Program-made: the position numbers and the translations under genes
Origin: JAZDCZ01 sp046757925
GTDB lineage: Bacteria; Gemmatimonadota; Gemmatimonadetes; Gemmatimonadales; GWC2-71-9
Direction of reading: 5' to 3'
NCBI GenBank assembly: GCA_046757925.1
Contig: JBHHZE010000042.1
Location: forward strand, 1 to 31,631
DNA: 31,631 bases
Shown here: positions 1 to 7,887 of the stretch, piece by piece
How positions within the stretch are numbered: the stretch's first letter is position 1
How the letters are laid out: every line of letters begins with the position of its first letter
Notes under the pieces: generated by a model
The model's input: the letters and a program-made list of their open reading frames with translations, nothing else
Databases searched by the model: none
Told to the model about the DNA's origin: nothing

Positions 1-85
1 CCAGGGAAGGTTTCTCTATGATAAGAAGAACCGACGATTGACACCACCACGAAAAATCGACTTTTTCAGCAACCTGGTAAGTGTA

Positions 86-159
86 TACCCCGCCAGGGAC
101 TCGAACCCCGAACCTACTGATTAAGAGTCAGTTGCTCTAGCCAGTTGAGCTAGCGGGGC
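86..159 (-). tRNA. tRNA-Lys (anticodon CTT)
   Basis: The minus strand folds into a complete cloverleaf of 74 nt. The acceptor stem is GCCCCGC paired with GCGGGGT (one terminal G-T wobble) and the discriminator is A. The D arm is GCTC/GAGC, and the anticodon stem ACTGA/TCAGT holds loop CTCTTAA, giving anticodon CTT (lysine, AAG codons). The T arm has the standard TTCGAGT loop. CCA is not encoded. No intron and no neighbouring tRNA are seen. Confidence 0.96.
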
Positions 160-295
160 TAGAAGGCGAAAAAAGATCGCCACTCGCCTGCCCCCACGCA
201 ACCCATACACACCGATTACATTCGTAATACCGAGGGTGTTCGAAGACCGCCCCCGGGTGGGTCCTACCATTGTCTGACAAAGTTTGAAAGATCCC

Positions 296-841
296 ATGAC
301 TACCATCATTGCATCAATCGAAGCCGAGTACCGCCGTTACAAGACCTTGGGAGAGGGTGCAATCCGTCAGCTCACCGAGCGGGAGTTGGCGGCAGAGATC
401 TCGGGCGAAAACAACTCGGTCGCCACGATCGCGTGGCACATAGCGGGAAACCTGAAATCGCGGTTCACCGACTTTCTCACCTCCGATGGGGAAAAGCCCT
501 GGAGGAACAGGGAGACCGAGTTCGAGGCGCGGCAGGTGACACAGGCCGAACTCGCGGAGAAGTGGGACGACGGCTGGAGCACTTTGTTCAAGACGCTCGA
601 CGAGTTGTCCGAGCCTGATATCAGCCGAACGGTCACGATACGCGGGCGAGAACTCACGGTTCTCGAAGCTCTCCACCGTTCCCTGGCACACGTGAGCTAC
701 CACGTGGGGCAGATTGTATACATCGCAAAATCGATGCGCGGTGATGACTGGGAGTACCTGAGCATCCCGCCCGGCAAGTCCACAGAATACAACCGCAATC
801 CAACGCTGGAGAGGGGGCCGAGCGTTCCGAAGGGGACATGA
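296..841 (+). CDS. DinB/DUF1572 family protein
   Basis: A four-helix-bundle protein of the DinB/YfiT-like superfamily, closest by eye to the DUF1572 group. These are cytoplasmic, usually metal-binding proteins, some of them bacillithiol- or mycothiol-dependent transferases; the substrate here cannot be told. The predicted metal-binding triad is visible as His48 (in AWHIAGN), His132 and His136 (in AHVSYHVGQ). At about 181 residues it has the normal family length. ATG 296 is preferred; a TTG four codons upstream (284) is in frame and possible. It is separated from its neighbours and appears to be a single-gene unit. The C-terminal tail after the last helix is polar and probably disordered. Confidence 0.85.
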   Translation: MTTIIASIEAEYRRYKTLGEGAIRQLTERELAAEISGENNSVATIAWHIAGNLKSRFTDFLTSDGEKPWRNRETEFEARQVTQAELAEKWDDGWSTLFKTLDELSEPDISRTVTIRGRELTVLEALHRSLAHVSYHVGQIVYIAKSMRGDDWEYLSIPPGKSTEYNRNPTLERGPSVPKGT

Positions 842-874
842 ACGGAGTACTGATCCCAAAAATGGCTATTCGTC

Positions 875-1084
875 CTAGCAGCCCTCTAGCAGGAAGGCGA
901 TCGGTAACCTCACGAAGGCGCGCACCGGCGTGCGACCTCGCCACCGGGCCAGCGTAAACTCGCTTCCCGCCAGCAGGTCCTCGGCCGGTCGGATGAAGGC
1001 CGTGCGCGAACTCCGGATAACGGTGATCGTCCCAGGCTCGACTCTGCCTGTCACATCTACCACTGACTGGAGAATGTGAAACAT
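875..1084 (-). CDS. possible small hypothetical protein (69 aa)
   Basis: An open frame of 69 codons on the minus strand, in the 284-base space between the DinB gene and the next plus-strand gene. The composition is protein-like (mixed hydrophobic strands, Arg-rich, ending LLEGC) and it does not overlap another gene. No family is recognised and no clear Shine-Dalgarno precedes the ATG at 1084, so it could be a gene remnant or a chance frame. Confidence 0.3.
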   Translation of the reverse strand: MFHILQSVVDVTGRVEPGTITVIRSSRTAFIRPAEDLLAGSEFTLARWRGRTPVRAFVRLPIAFLLEGC

Positions 1085-1125
1085 GGCCAGGTCATTTTGG
1101 TGGGCCAGACACTAGAGACTTTGTA

Positions 1126-1383
1126 GTGAGCCTATTGGCACCATCGAAAGAGAAAATCGAACGGCGAATTCAAGTGTATTTCTTGGCCAATGGGCAGATG
1201 TTTTCGTATCTGGATACGTCGGTGCCTCACAATTATACGGTGTATTTTAACAGCTCGGGAAGGGGAATAGTCGTTCATGGAAAACGGATGGCCGCAGCAG
1301 ACAGGGAGGCCATTCGCACCTCTGAGGTCTTTGGCAAGCCTGACGATATCATTCAAGCAGTTCAAGAAATCTGCGGTGTGTAG
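1126..1383 (+). CDS. hypothetical protein (85 aa)
   Basis: A small soluble protein starting at GTG 1126. The sequence alternates short strands (QVYFLANG, TVYFNSSGRGIVV) with a C-terminal helix (DDIIQAVQEICGV), consistent with a small alpha/beta fold. No family is recognised. The gene is visibly more AT-rich than its neighbours, which may indicate separate origin. The frame stays open upstream of the GTG without another usual start codon, so the N-terminus is uncertain. It converges with the CapA-type gene; the 82 bases between them show no convincing terminator. Confidence 0.55.
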   Translation: MSLLAPSKEKIERRIQVYFLANGQMFSYLDTSVPHNYTVYFNSSGRGIVVHGKRMAAADREAIRTSEVFGKPDDIIQAVQEICGV

Positions 1384-1465
1384 CTGACGATTGAGCGGGC
1401 GCCACACGTGCCACTGGAGAGGTGATTCGGCAGCAACGGAGCTGACCGATTACCCCGCATGTCTT

Positions 1466-2833
1466 CTAGCGGCTCGACCTCCCAACGGTTACCACGCCCA
1501 CGTTACGGTCACTCACATACCGTATAGCGGTGCCGAACGGATCGGATAGCTCCGCCAGGCGCCGCACGATCCGTTCTCCATCTTCACGCGTCGCGAGCAG
1601 TGGCCGGCCGCGCTGTGGCCGCGGCTTGCCGAATCCCAACGTGATCGGATGGAACTCGACCTCCGTCAATTCCCCGTTCTCGAAGGCCGGCACCGCCACC
1701 ACACTCTCCCAGAACATGCGCTGTCCCGGGAAACCGCCGGTCCGACTGCTGGCCGTGCGACGATCGAACAGGTCAGCCGGGTTGGCCTTTTCCGACAAAC
1801 CGTACTGCCGGTATATGTCGTCGGGTAAAAACCTGATCGTCTCGTTCTCAAAGATGAAATTGGCGAGGCTGTAGAAGATCGGCTTGCCCTTGTAGATCTC
1901 GACCCCTCGCAAGACGTGTGGGCCGTGACCCACGAACATGTCGGCGCCGGCGTCCACCACGGCGTGCGCAAACGTGACGAGAAACTCCGCCGGCGTATCG
2001 CGCTTCCCTCCTGCGCTTTCGTGCGTGTGGCTCGTTACAATCACCCAATCGGCCTGTCGCCGGGCCTCTCCCACGGCCGCCACTATCTCGGCCATGTCGG
2101 CGGCGTTAGGCGCGGTGTGCGCCCCGGGTGGATCGCCGGACTCGAATCGCCGTCCGAGAAATCGTATTCGATTCTCCCCACCCGAGCGTAAGCCCAACTC
2201 GGCCGCCACCTCACCCAACTTGGCGAGAGATGCCGGACTCACAACGTAGGTCACGTCGTAGCGCAGGGGGCTCAGGCCGGGTCTCCCCCTCACATCGGAG
2301 CGCTGCGGCCCTGCCCGATGTTCATCTGAGAACGTCGAAGCCACCGAGATCAGGGCCACACGGCCACCGGCTGTCTCCAAATAGGCCGGAGCCCGTGCTC
2401 GCGCCAAGTTCTCACCCGCCCCGGCGTGGACCAGGCCAACTGCATCGAGCGCGTGCGTCGTCGAGCGCAGGCCGCCGGCACCGTAATCCATGGTGTGGTT
2501 GTTGGCGCGGCTGACCAGATCGAAGCCTGCCCACACCAACTCCCCGGCCAGCGCCGGTTCAGCGGCCATCCAAGTGCCGCCACTGTGGGTCGCCGGGTAG
2601 CCGTCTTCATAGTTGTGAAACAGCACTTCGAGGTTGGCGAAGGCGGCATCGGCACCACGGATGATCTCGATCAGACCCAGATACCGCGGTTCCTTGTAGG
2701 GCGAAAGCCGCCGGCTCAAGATGGCGTCTCCTACCAGAGCAAAGCTCATTCGACCGGGTGGCGGGCCCGACTGGGCCTCCGCCAACACCGGGAACACCAC
2801 AACCAGCGCGATGAACGCAGCCCAACGCTTCAT
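1466..2833 (-). CDS. CapA family protein (PGA_cap metallophosphoesterase-like)
   Basis: Belongs to the CapA/PgsA family linked to poly-gamma-glutamate capsule work, with a calcineurin-like phosphoesterase fold. The start at 2833 is chosen because it opens with a Sec signal peptide (MKRWAAFIALVVVF, cleavage near AEAQ) and has a strong GGAGG five bases upstream; the frame itself reaches further upstream. Visible family motifs in order: FALVGDAILSRRL (first metal motif), AAFANLEV, SRANNHTMDYG (Asn-His motif), VVTSHTHES, and VGHGPHVLRGVEIYKGKPI followed by YSLANFIFEN. About 455 residues, a usual length. No capsule polymerase genes (CapB/CapC) lie nearby, so a direct role in poly-gamma-glutamate is not shown; many stand-alone homologues have unknown substrates. 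Likely periplasmic. Confidence 0.88.
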   Translation of the reverse strand: MKRWAAFIALVVVFPVLAEAQSGPPPGRMSFALVGDAILSRRLSPYKEPRYLGLIEIIRGADAAFANLEVLFHNYEDGYPATHSGGTWMAAEPALAGELVWAGFDLVSRANNHTMDYGAGGLRSTTHALDAVGLVHAGAGENLARARAPAYLETAGGRVALISVASTFSDEHRAGPQRSDVRGRPGLSPLRYDVTYVVSPASLAKLGEVAAELGLRSGGENRIRFLGRRFESGDPPGAHTAPNAADMAEIVAAVGEARRQADWVIVTSHTHESAGGKRDTPAEFLVTFAHAVVDAGADMFVGHGPHVLRGVEIYKGKPIFYSLANFIFENETIRFLPDDIYRQYGLSEKANPADLFDRRTASSRTGGFPGQRMFWESVVAVPAFENGELTEVEFHPITLGFGKPRPQRGRPLLATREDGERIVRRLAELSDPFGTAIRYVSDRNVGVVTVGRSSR

Positions 2834-3012
2834 TGGAACCTCCACACTCAGAAAGAGTGGCCAATACTTCGAAACATCTGAGCTTGCGCCCTTGTTCAGA
2901 AGGATGCAAGTCCGCAGACTTTCTACAGATATGCCGGGGAGTCGATTATTTTTGTCGGGGCCCCAGGCGGAGTGCTGCCGCCTGCCATTTTGAAAGCAAC
3001 CACGGAGTGAGG
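2834..3012. promoter_or_regulatory. divergent intergenic region between capA-like gene and DUF5916 gene
   Basis: This 179-base region must hold the promoters of two divergent genes. The Shine-Dalgarno GGAGG of the CapA-type gene is on the minus strand at its left edge; a GGAG for the DUF5916 gene is at 3004-3007 on the plus strand. A GGGGCCCC palindrome occurs near 2960. I cannot assign -35/-10 elements with confidence. Confidence 0.4.
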
Positions 3013-5277
3013 TTGTCACAACGCTCTAGATACCTGCAAGCTTCTTTCACGCTTCTCGTATGTCTGATGGCGGGCACCGCAGGCGTTGCCACGGCCCAAG
3101 CGAGTAAAGAGGAAAATGTCATTCCACTTACCCGGCTGTCAGGGCCGATCGATTTCGACGGCATGAGTGACGAACCCGCCTGGCAGGATGTCGAGCCGTT
3201 TCCCATGACTGTCTACGCACCCACGTTCAACGGCCCTGCCACCGAGAAAACGGAAATCCGAGTCGGATATGACGACACTTACCTGTATGTCGCGGGCCGT
3301 ATGTACGACTCCGACCCTGACGGCGTACGAGCGAATACCCTCTATCGTGACCGCTATAGCGGGGGAGACATTCTCTCTCTCGTGCTAGATTCGTACAACG
3401 ACCACGAGACCGCTCTGTGGTTCTCCACGAGCCCCGCGGGAGTGCTCTCAGACCGAACCGTGTCAAACGACGCAGAGTTCAGCGGCCGCAATTTCGCGAA
3501 CAGCGATTGGAACACGTTCTGGGACGTAAAGACCGCTCGGACCAAAGAAGGCTGGTTTGCCGAGATGCGGATCCCGTTTTCGAGCATCGGCTTTGAAGAC
3601 GTGAACGGCCACGTTGAGATGGGCTTGATAGTGTACCGCCTGATCGCACGCAAGTCGGAGCGCCATGTCTTTCCAGCGATCCCACCCAACTGGCGACTTG
3701 CATTTGCCAAACCGTCACAGGCACAGAGGGTATCGCTGGAAGGAATGCACGGCAAGAATCCGACATACATCACCCCCTATGTATTGGGCGGCCTCAGTAG
3801 GGCGGCAAAGCTCAACACTCCTGCAACAGCATACGACTTCGACCACGACCGGACGAACGAGGCAGGCTTCGACATCAAGTACAATCCCACGTCCAACTTG
3901 ACACTCGACGTGACCGCCAACACGGACTTCGCACAGGTCGAGGCAGACGACCAACAAGTCAATCTGACGCGCTTTTCGCTCTTCTTTCCGGAAAAGCGAC
4001 AGTTCTTCCAAGAGCGATCGAGCACCTTCGATTTCAGCACCGGCGGCCAGGATAGGTTGTTCCATAGCCGCAGGATCGGCTTGATTGGAGGCCAGCCCAT
4101 TCGGATCTTCGGAGGCGCTCGTCTAGTCGGACGTGTAGGCGGTACAGACATCGGCGTACTCAACATGCAGACAGATGCCGCCAGCGGACTGACTCCTTCT
4201 GACAGCGGGACTCCCTCGGAGAATTTCGGAGTCTTTCGCATACGGCAGCAGGTGCTGAATCCGTTTTCCACGGTGGGGGCGATTGCCACCACTCGGGCCG
4301 GCGACGATGGGAGTTACAACGTAGCCGTCGGTCTGGACGGGATAGTGCGTCCGTTCGGCGACGAATACATCACACTGAAATTCGTTCAGACGTTCGATGA
4401 CTCCGACCCCTCCGGTGTAGGGTTGGTCGACCGCAGCCTCTTTCTGGCGCGTTGGGAGCGGCGTAACGACAACGGGTTCAGCTACTCCGGTGATTACATT
4501 CGTTCGGGCAACAACTACAAGCCCGAGTTGGGCTTCATCAGAAGGTATGATTTCACCTTCTTGCGCAACAACCTCCAATACAAGCGATTTCAGGGTAATC
4601 GTTCTCCCTTTAGAAGCGTATCCTTTCGGAGCGATGTACAGACCTACCTGAGAAACGGTGACAGGACGGTAGAATCGGGCTCTATTCAGCCCAACCTGCA
4701 GTTCGAGTTCAAGTCGGGCGCAATGATAAACCTGTCGACGAAGAGTAGCTACGAGAGCGTTCTGAAACCTTTTCGCTTGGCGGGAGGAGCCAATGTACCA
4801 GCAGGCGATTACTGGTTTCATGAAGGGCAGTTGAGAGTTTCCAGTTCGCGTCAGAGGGTTTTCCGGCCCAATATGACGGTTGCCGCGGGAAGCTTCTATG
4901 ACGGCTATCGTGTGAGGTTGCAGTCCGGCCCGGCCTGGAGTTTATCTCGTCACTTTGAACTGAGCGCGAACTACGCGCTCAATGTAATCCGTTTCAACGA
5001 CCGCGATGTATCACTCGATACACATCTCTTGATATTCCGCATACAGACGGCGCTCGACGTGCACCTCTCACTCAATACGCTAATGCAATACACGAGTACG
5101 GGAGACCTCGCGAGCATAAACTCTCGGCTGCGTTACCACTTCAGCGAGGGCAACGATCTCTGGATCGTATACGATGAAGGCTTCAATACCGACCGTGACA
5201 TAGTCGGGCAACCCCGACTGCCTTTCTCCCAGAATCGGGCGGTCATGCTCAAGTTTACACGCACCCTCATTCAGTGA
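3013..5277 (+). CDS. DUF5916 protein with N-terminal CBM9-like domain
   Basis: A secreted or outer-membrane protein of about 754 residues. After a signal peptide (LLVCLMAGTAGVATAQA) comes a carbohydrate-binding-like CBM9 fold domain (about residues 40-230, starting at GPIDFDGMSDEPAWQDVEPF, with DDTYLYVAGRMYDSDP). It is followed by the long DUF5916 region, rich in alternating strands, with the typical stretch DVTANTDFAQVEADDQQVNL and FFPEKRQFFQE, and ending in an aromatic-rich beta pattern as in outer membrane barrels. The family is common in Bacteroidota, Gemmatimonadota and Acidobacteriota, and its exact role is unknown. TTG 3013 is preferred because GGAG lies five bases upstream; GTG 3007 is an in-frame alternative. 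The frame also extends to 2833, but that part has no signal-peptide logic. Confidence 0.85.
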   Translation: MSQRSRYLQASFTLLVCLMAGTAGVATAQASKEENVIPLTRLSGPIDFDGMSDEPAWQDVEPFPMTVYAPTFNGPATEKTEIRVGYDDTYLYVAGRMYDSDPDGVRANTLYRDRYSGGDILSLVLDSYNDHETALWFSTSPAGVLSDRTVSNDAEFSGRNFANSDWNTFWDVKTARTKEGWFAEMRIPFSSIGFEDVNGHVEMGLIVYRLIARKSERHVFPAIPPNWRLAFAKPSQAQRVSLEGMHGKNPTYITPYVLGGLSRAAKLNTPATAYDFDHDRTNEAGFDIKYNPTSNLTLDVTANTDFAQVEADDQQVNLTRFSLFFPEKRQFFQERSSTFDFSTGGQDRLFHSRRIGLIGGQPIRIFGGARLVGRVGGTDIGVLNMQTDAASGLTPSDSGTPSENFGVFRIRQQVLNPFSTVGAIATTRAGDDGSYNVAVGLDGIVRPFGDEYITLKFVQTFDDSDPSGVGLVDRSLFLARWERRNDNGFSYSGDYIRSGNNYKPELGFIRRYDFTFLRNNLQYKRFQGNRSPFRSVSFRSDVQTYLRNGDRTVESGSIQPNLQFEFKSGAMINLSTKSSYESVLKPFRLAGGANVPAGDYWFHEGQLRVSSSRQRVFRPNMTVAAGSFYDGYRVRLQSGPAWSLSRHFELSANYALNVIRFNDRDVSLDTHLLIFRIQTALDVHLSLNTLMQYTSTGDLASINSRLRYHFSEGNDLWIVYDEGFNTDRDIVGQPRLPFSQNRAVMLKFTRTLIQ

Positions 5278-5293
5278 TCGCGCAGTCGCGATC
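5276..5293. repeat. perfect 7-bp stem hairpin at the end of the DUF5916 gene
   Basis: GATCGCG and CGCGATC form a perfect seven-base-pair inverted repeat around a CAGT loop, starting inside the TGA stop codon. No run of T follows on either strand, so it is not a classic intrinsic terminator. It may protect the mRNA 3' end or be a short palindromic repeat. Confidence 0.5.
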
Positions 5294-5305
5294 CAGGCCA
5301 GCGAG

Positions 5306-5434
5306 CTAAAACCGAACCGCACCTTTGGGCCCAGCAATCTCGTGAACGTAATCGGTGGCATCCAGACCCCACAGATCCCCGACCTTCTCGAGGAACAGCA
5401 CGTAGGTTGTATTGTCCAAGTACCATGTCAACAT
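5306..5434 (-). CDS. possible small protein (42 aa)
   Basis: A minus-strand ATG frame of 42 codons between the DUF5916 and amidohydrolase genes. A GGAG lies eight bases upstream and an in-frame TGA stop two codons before the ATG. The peptide has protein-like character (MLTWYLDNTTYVLFLEK, then GDLWGLDATDYVHEIAG). No family is recognised. It could be a real small gene, or the tail of a decayed gene. The rest of the 5278-5641 gap (about 364 bases) shows only the hairpin at 5276 and no other feature I can support. Confidence 0.35.
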   Translation of the reverse strand: MLTWYLDNTTYVLFLEKVGDLWGLDATDYVHEIAGPKGAVRF

Positions 5435-5641
5435 CGTTCAGACTCCAATCTCCTAGTTCAACAGCGAGGCACCATCCCCGCCTGCATACGGGTAAGGGCA
5501 ACCCCGGTGCCGCTGCAGCCTAACGCGGTACTGTGCCATATACTGTTGGGTCACAAGGACTTAGAACTCCACGTGAGCGCTGTCACGCACTTCTTGTGTG
5601 CAACGAAATGGATCAATTCTGTCCAGAACGTCCGGTGCCGG

Positions 5642-6928
5642 CTAGTCGCGTCCCGGAACGCGGTTGCCGGCGATCCACACAGATTCGATGCTGCGTGAGT
5701 TCGTGATATCGGAAAGCGGATCTTGCGATAGGACGCTGAAATCGGCCCGTTTCCCAGCCTCGATCGTACCCAGTTCTGACAGTCCAAGACACCTCGCCGC
5801 GTCACCGGTGGCAGACACGATGATTTGCATTGGCGAAAGTCCCGCATCGGCCATCAGCTTCATCTCCATGTGTTCGAAGTAGCCCTGGAACCGGCCAAAC
5901 GGCCCAGTGTCAGTCCCGAAAGCGATGGTGGCACCGCCGTCGGCTACCCGCTTGAGGTTCACCAAGGCAACCTCGAGCGCCTTCTCATAGCGCCGCGCGC
6001 TTTCGCTGTCGCGAATCCTCTTCTGCCGCGCGGGGTCACTAAGTGACCTTATCACACTCGAGTCCGCTTCCTTCAGGAAGAACGGGTCGTCGAAGTACTC
6101 TGGAGTGCTCTGGTAGACGAAGGTCGACACCTCGCGCGTCAACGTCGGCACATAACACACATCGTGTTCCTCGAGCAAGTCGATGAACTCTTCGTCCACC
6201 GGTCGGTCTCGCACGCTGTGGGCCACCAGATCGGTGCCGGCGCGGAGGAGTTCCTTCGCATCTTCCAGGTAGAAGATGTGCGACGCCACCGCTAGTCCCC
6301 GCTCGTGCGCCCGATCTATCACCGGTTCATAGACGTCGGGCGTCATCTTCCTCGCTGTACCCAGGTTGTCGTCCACCCGGATCTTGATGAAGTCGACATG
6401 GAGTCGGACGTTCTCGTCCACAACCTGCAGAGCGGCTTCGGGCGTGTCGCCGGTCACGACTGTCCCGGCTACATATAGACGCGCGCGATCGAGCGCAGGA
6501 AAACTCTGTTCGTCGCGCAGCGCTATCGCTTCGGGACCCTCACCACCCAAACTGTTCACCGTGGTGATCCCATATCTGGCATACACCTGAAGTTCGTTCA
6601 GCAGATCACTTCTCAGGCCGGGGCCGGAATCTGCTTGGCTGGTGGCGCCAACGTGCCCGTGCGTGTTAATGAAACCCGGCACAACCGTTCGTCCGGAAAG
6701 ATCTACCACGTCGGAGGATCTAGGCTCGGCAACAGACCCTGTAGGTCCGACCGCTTCGATCCGGCCGTCTCGCACCACTATCGTTGCGTCATCAACGGGT
6801 GGACCACCGAGACCGTCTATCAACCGGGCACCGGTAAACACCTTCACGGAACCGGACCGCTCCGACGCGCATCCCACTACGACAAGAGCTGCCAGAACGA
6901 CAACGCACGATACGCTCTTGAAACTCAC
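5642..6928 (-). CDS. lipoprotein amidohydrolase (imidazolonepropionase-like)
   Basis: A metal-dependent amidohydrolase of 428 residues, exported as a lipoprotein: the hydrophobic N-terminus ends in the lipobox VVGC (Cys20). The TIM-barrel metal ligands are visible as His90 and His92 in NTHGH, a likely carboxylated lysine in HVDFIKIRVDD, histidines in VASHIFYLED and DLVAHSV, and the aspartate in FGTDTG. The C-terminal strand domain (LGTIEAGKRADFSVLSQDP) is typical of the imidazolonepropionase/prolidase-like subgroup. Such secreted members often hydrolyse dipeptides or cyclic amides; the substrate here is unknown. The start is supported by a GGGGG-AAG Shine-Dalgarno four bases upstream. It stands alone, preceded by a long purine-rich (on its own strand) leader. 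Confidence 0.87.
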   Translation of the reverse strand: MSFKSVSCVVVLAALVVVGCASERSGSVKVFTGARLIDGLGGPPVDDATIVVRDGRIEAVGPTGSVAEPRSSDVVDLSGRTVVPGFINTHGHVGATSQADSGPGLRSDLLNELQVYARYGITTVNSLGGEGPEAIALRDEQSFPALDRARLYVAGTVVTGDTPEAALQVVDENVRLHVDFIKIRVDDNLGTARKMTPDVYEPVIDRAHERGLAVASHIFYLEDAKELLRAGTDLVAHSVRDRPVDEEFIDLLEEHDVCYVPTLTREVSTFVYQSTPEYFDDPFFLKEADSSVIRSLSDPARQKRIRDSESARRYEKALEVALVNLKRVADGGATIAFGTDTGPFGRFQGYFEHMEMKLMADAGLSPMQIIVSATGDAARCLGLSELGTIEAGKRADFSVLSQDPLSDITNSRSIESVWIAGNRVPGRD

Positions 6929-6955
6929 TCTTCCCCCCTAATGAAAGACAGCGCG

Positions 6956-7076
6956 TTCTCCTCTCCCGTTTCCCGTTTCCCATCCTTTCACATTTTACTT
7001 TTCACCTTTCACCTGCCCTTCCGGCCTTCTGCTCCCCCGGCCTCCTACCTCCCGCTCCCCTTGCATTCCACTTGCG
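6956..7076. repeat. pyrimidine-rich tract with degenerate 6-7-base repeats
   Basis: The plus strand is almost purely C/T with few purines over about 120 bases. It contains CCCGTTT twice in tandem (6965-6978), and then TTTCAC, ATTTTAC, TTTTCAC, TTTCACC in succession (6986-7013). It lies between the divergent amidohydrolase and fatty-acid-hydroxylase genes and has no coding potential. On the minus strand it is a polypurine tract in the amidohydrolase upstream region. A degenerate simple repeat, with possible unusual DNA structure, is the plain reading. Confidence 0.6.
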
Positions 7077-7176
7077 ACCTGACGAAACTTGTCGGGGGAC
7101 CAGCCCGTGCGCTGGGCGCTACTGGCGCGCCTGCCACGGCAATCCAGTCCGTATTGCCAGGGTGCTGGGATTTCAT

Positions 7177-7887
7177 ATGGCCAAACAATACGCTTCCAAC
7201 CAGGATGTTTCAGTCCGGATGTTCCGGAGCGACTTGCTAGAGAGGTTGACGCGAGTACATCCGGCGGTCCCGCACATCATATATCTACCGCTTGTCGGGT
7301 ACCTGCTGTACACAGGATATCAGACCGAGGGCTCGCTGGGCAATGTGACCGGATTATTCCTCGCCGGTTTTGCACTCTGGACCATAGCCGAGTATACGAT
7401 ACACCGATTCGTATTCCACGTAACCGCCGAGACTGAACAAGGCACCCATGAGGTCGTCAGGGGGCTCGACAGCGATGAGGCGGCGATTCCGGCTCTGGCA
7501 AACTGGCGCCAGGTGTTGTACTTCATCGCTCACGGAGTGCACCACGATTTCCCCAACGATTCCCGCCGCCTTGTGATGCCGCCGGGCGCCAGCATTCCTT
7601 TGGCATTCGCATTCTATGTGGTATTCAGAGTGCTGTTCGGAGTCCACACGGGTCCGCTGTTCGCGGGGTTCGTGGTCGGCTATCTGGTGTACGACTCCGT
7701 GCACTACGCCGTCCACCATTTCCGACCTCACACACCGCTCGGACGATACCTGAAGAAGCATCATTTTCGGCACCACTATCAGAACTCCGATCTGAATTTC
7801 GGCGTGAGTTCACCGGTATGGGACGTGGTGCTGCGAACCCTGGATCGGCATGAGTCGTCGGCGCTGGAGATGGCCCAAGGCAAGTGA
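7177..7887 (+). CDS. fatty acid hydroxylase / sterol desaturase family protein
   Basis: An integral-membrane di-iron oxygenase-like protein of 236 residues. The histidine clusters that bind the two irons are visible: H76-RFVF-H81, H119-GVH-H (HX2HH), HYAVHHFRPH, and KKHHFRHHYQN near the C-terminus. Hydrophobic segments near residues 34-46, 56-74 and 150-185 separate them. It resembles the fatty acid 2-hydroxylase branch; substrate hydroxylation is inferred from family only. ATG 7177 is chosen because the 35 codons before it are Arg/Cys-rich and lack family character; the Shine-Dalgarno is weak (GGGA). Its stop overlaps the start of the next gene (GTGA), so the two are translationally coupled. 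Confidence 0.85.
   Translation: MAKQYASNQDVSVRMFRSDLLERLTRVHPAVPHIIYLPLVGYLLYTGYQTEGSLGNVTGLFLAGFALWTIAEYTIHRFVFHVTAETEQGTHEVVRGLDSDEAAIPALANWRQVLYFIAHGVHHDFPNDSRRLVMPPGASIPLAFAFYVVFRVLFGVHTGPLFAGFVVGYLVYDSVHYAVHHFRPHTPLGRYLKKHHFRHHYQNSDLNFGVSSPVWDVVLRTLDRHESSALEMAQGK

Noticed and set aside
51..67. GAAAAA/TTTTTC inverted repeat downstream of tRNA-Lys as a possible terminator
   Set aside because: The stem is only A-T pairs apart from one and no U tract follows it; stability would be very low.
4123..4821. Long minus-strand open frame (232 codons) inside the DUF5916 gene
   Set aside because: It lies wholly antisense to a well-supported gene and its translation shows no domain or signal; a shadow frame.
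5342..5698. Plus-strand open frame (118 codons) in the gap before the amidohydrolase gene
   Set aside because: It runs into the 3' end of the amidohydrolase gene on the opposite strand, has no ribosome binding site and an unconvincing composition.
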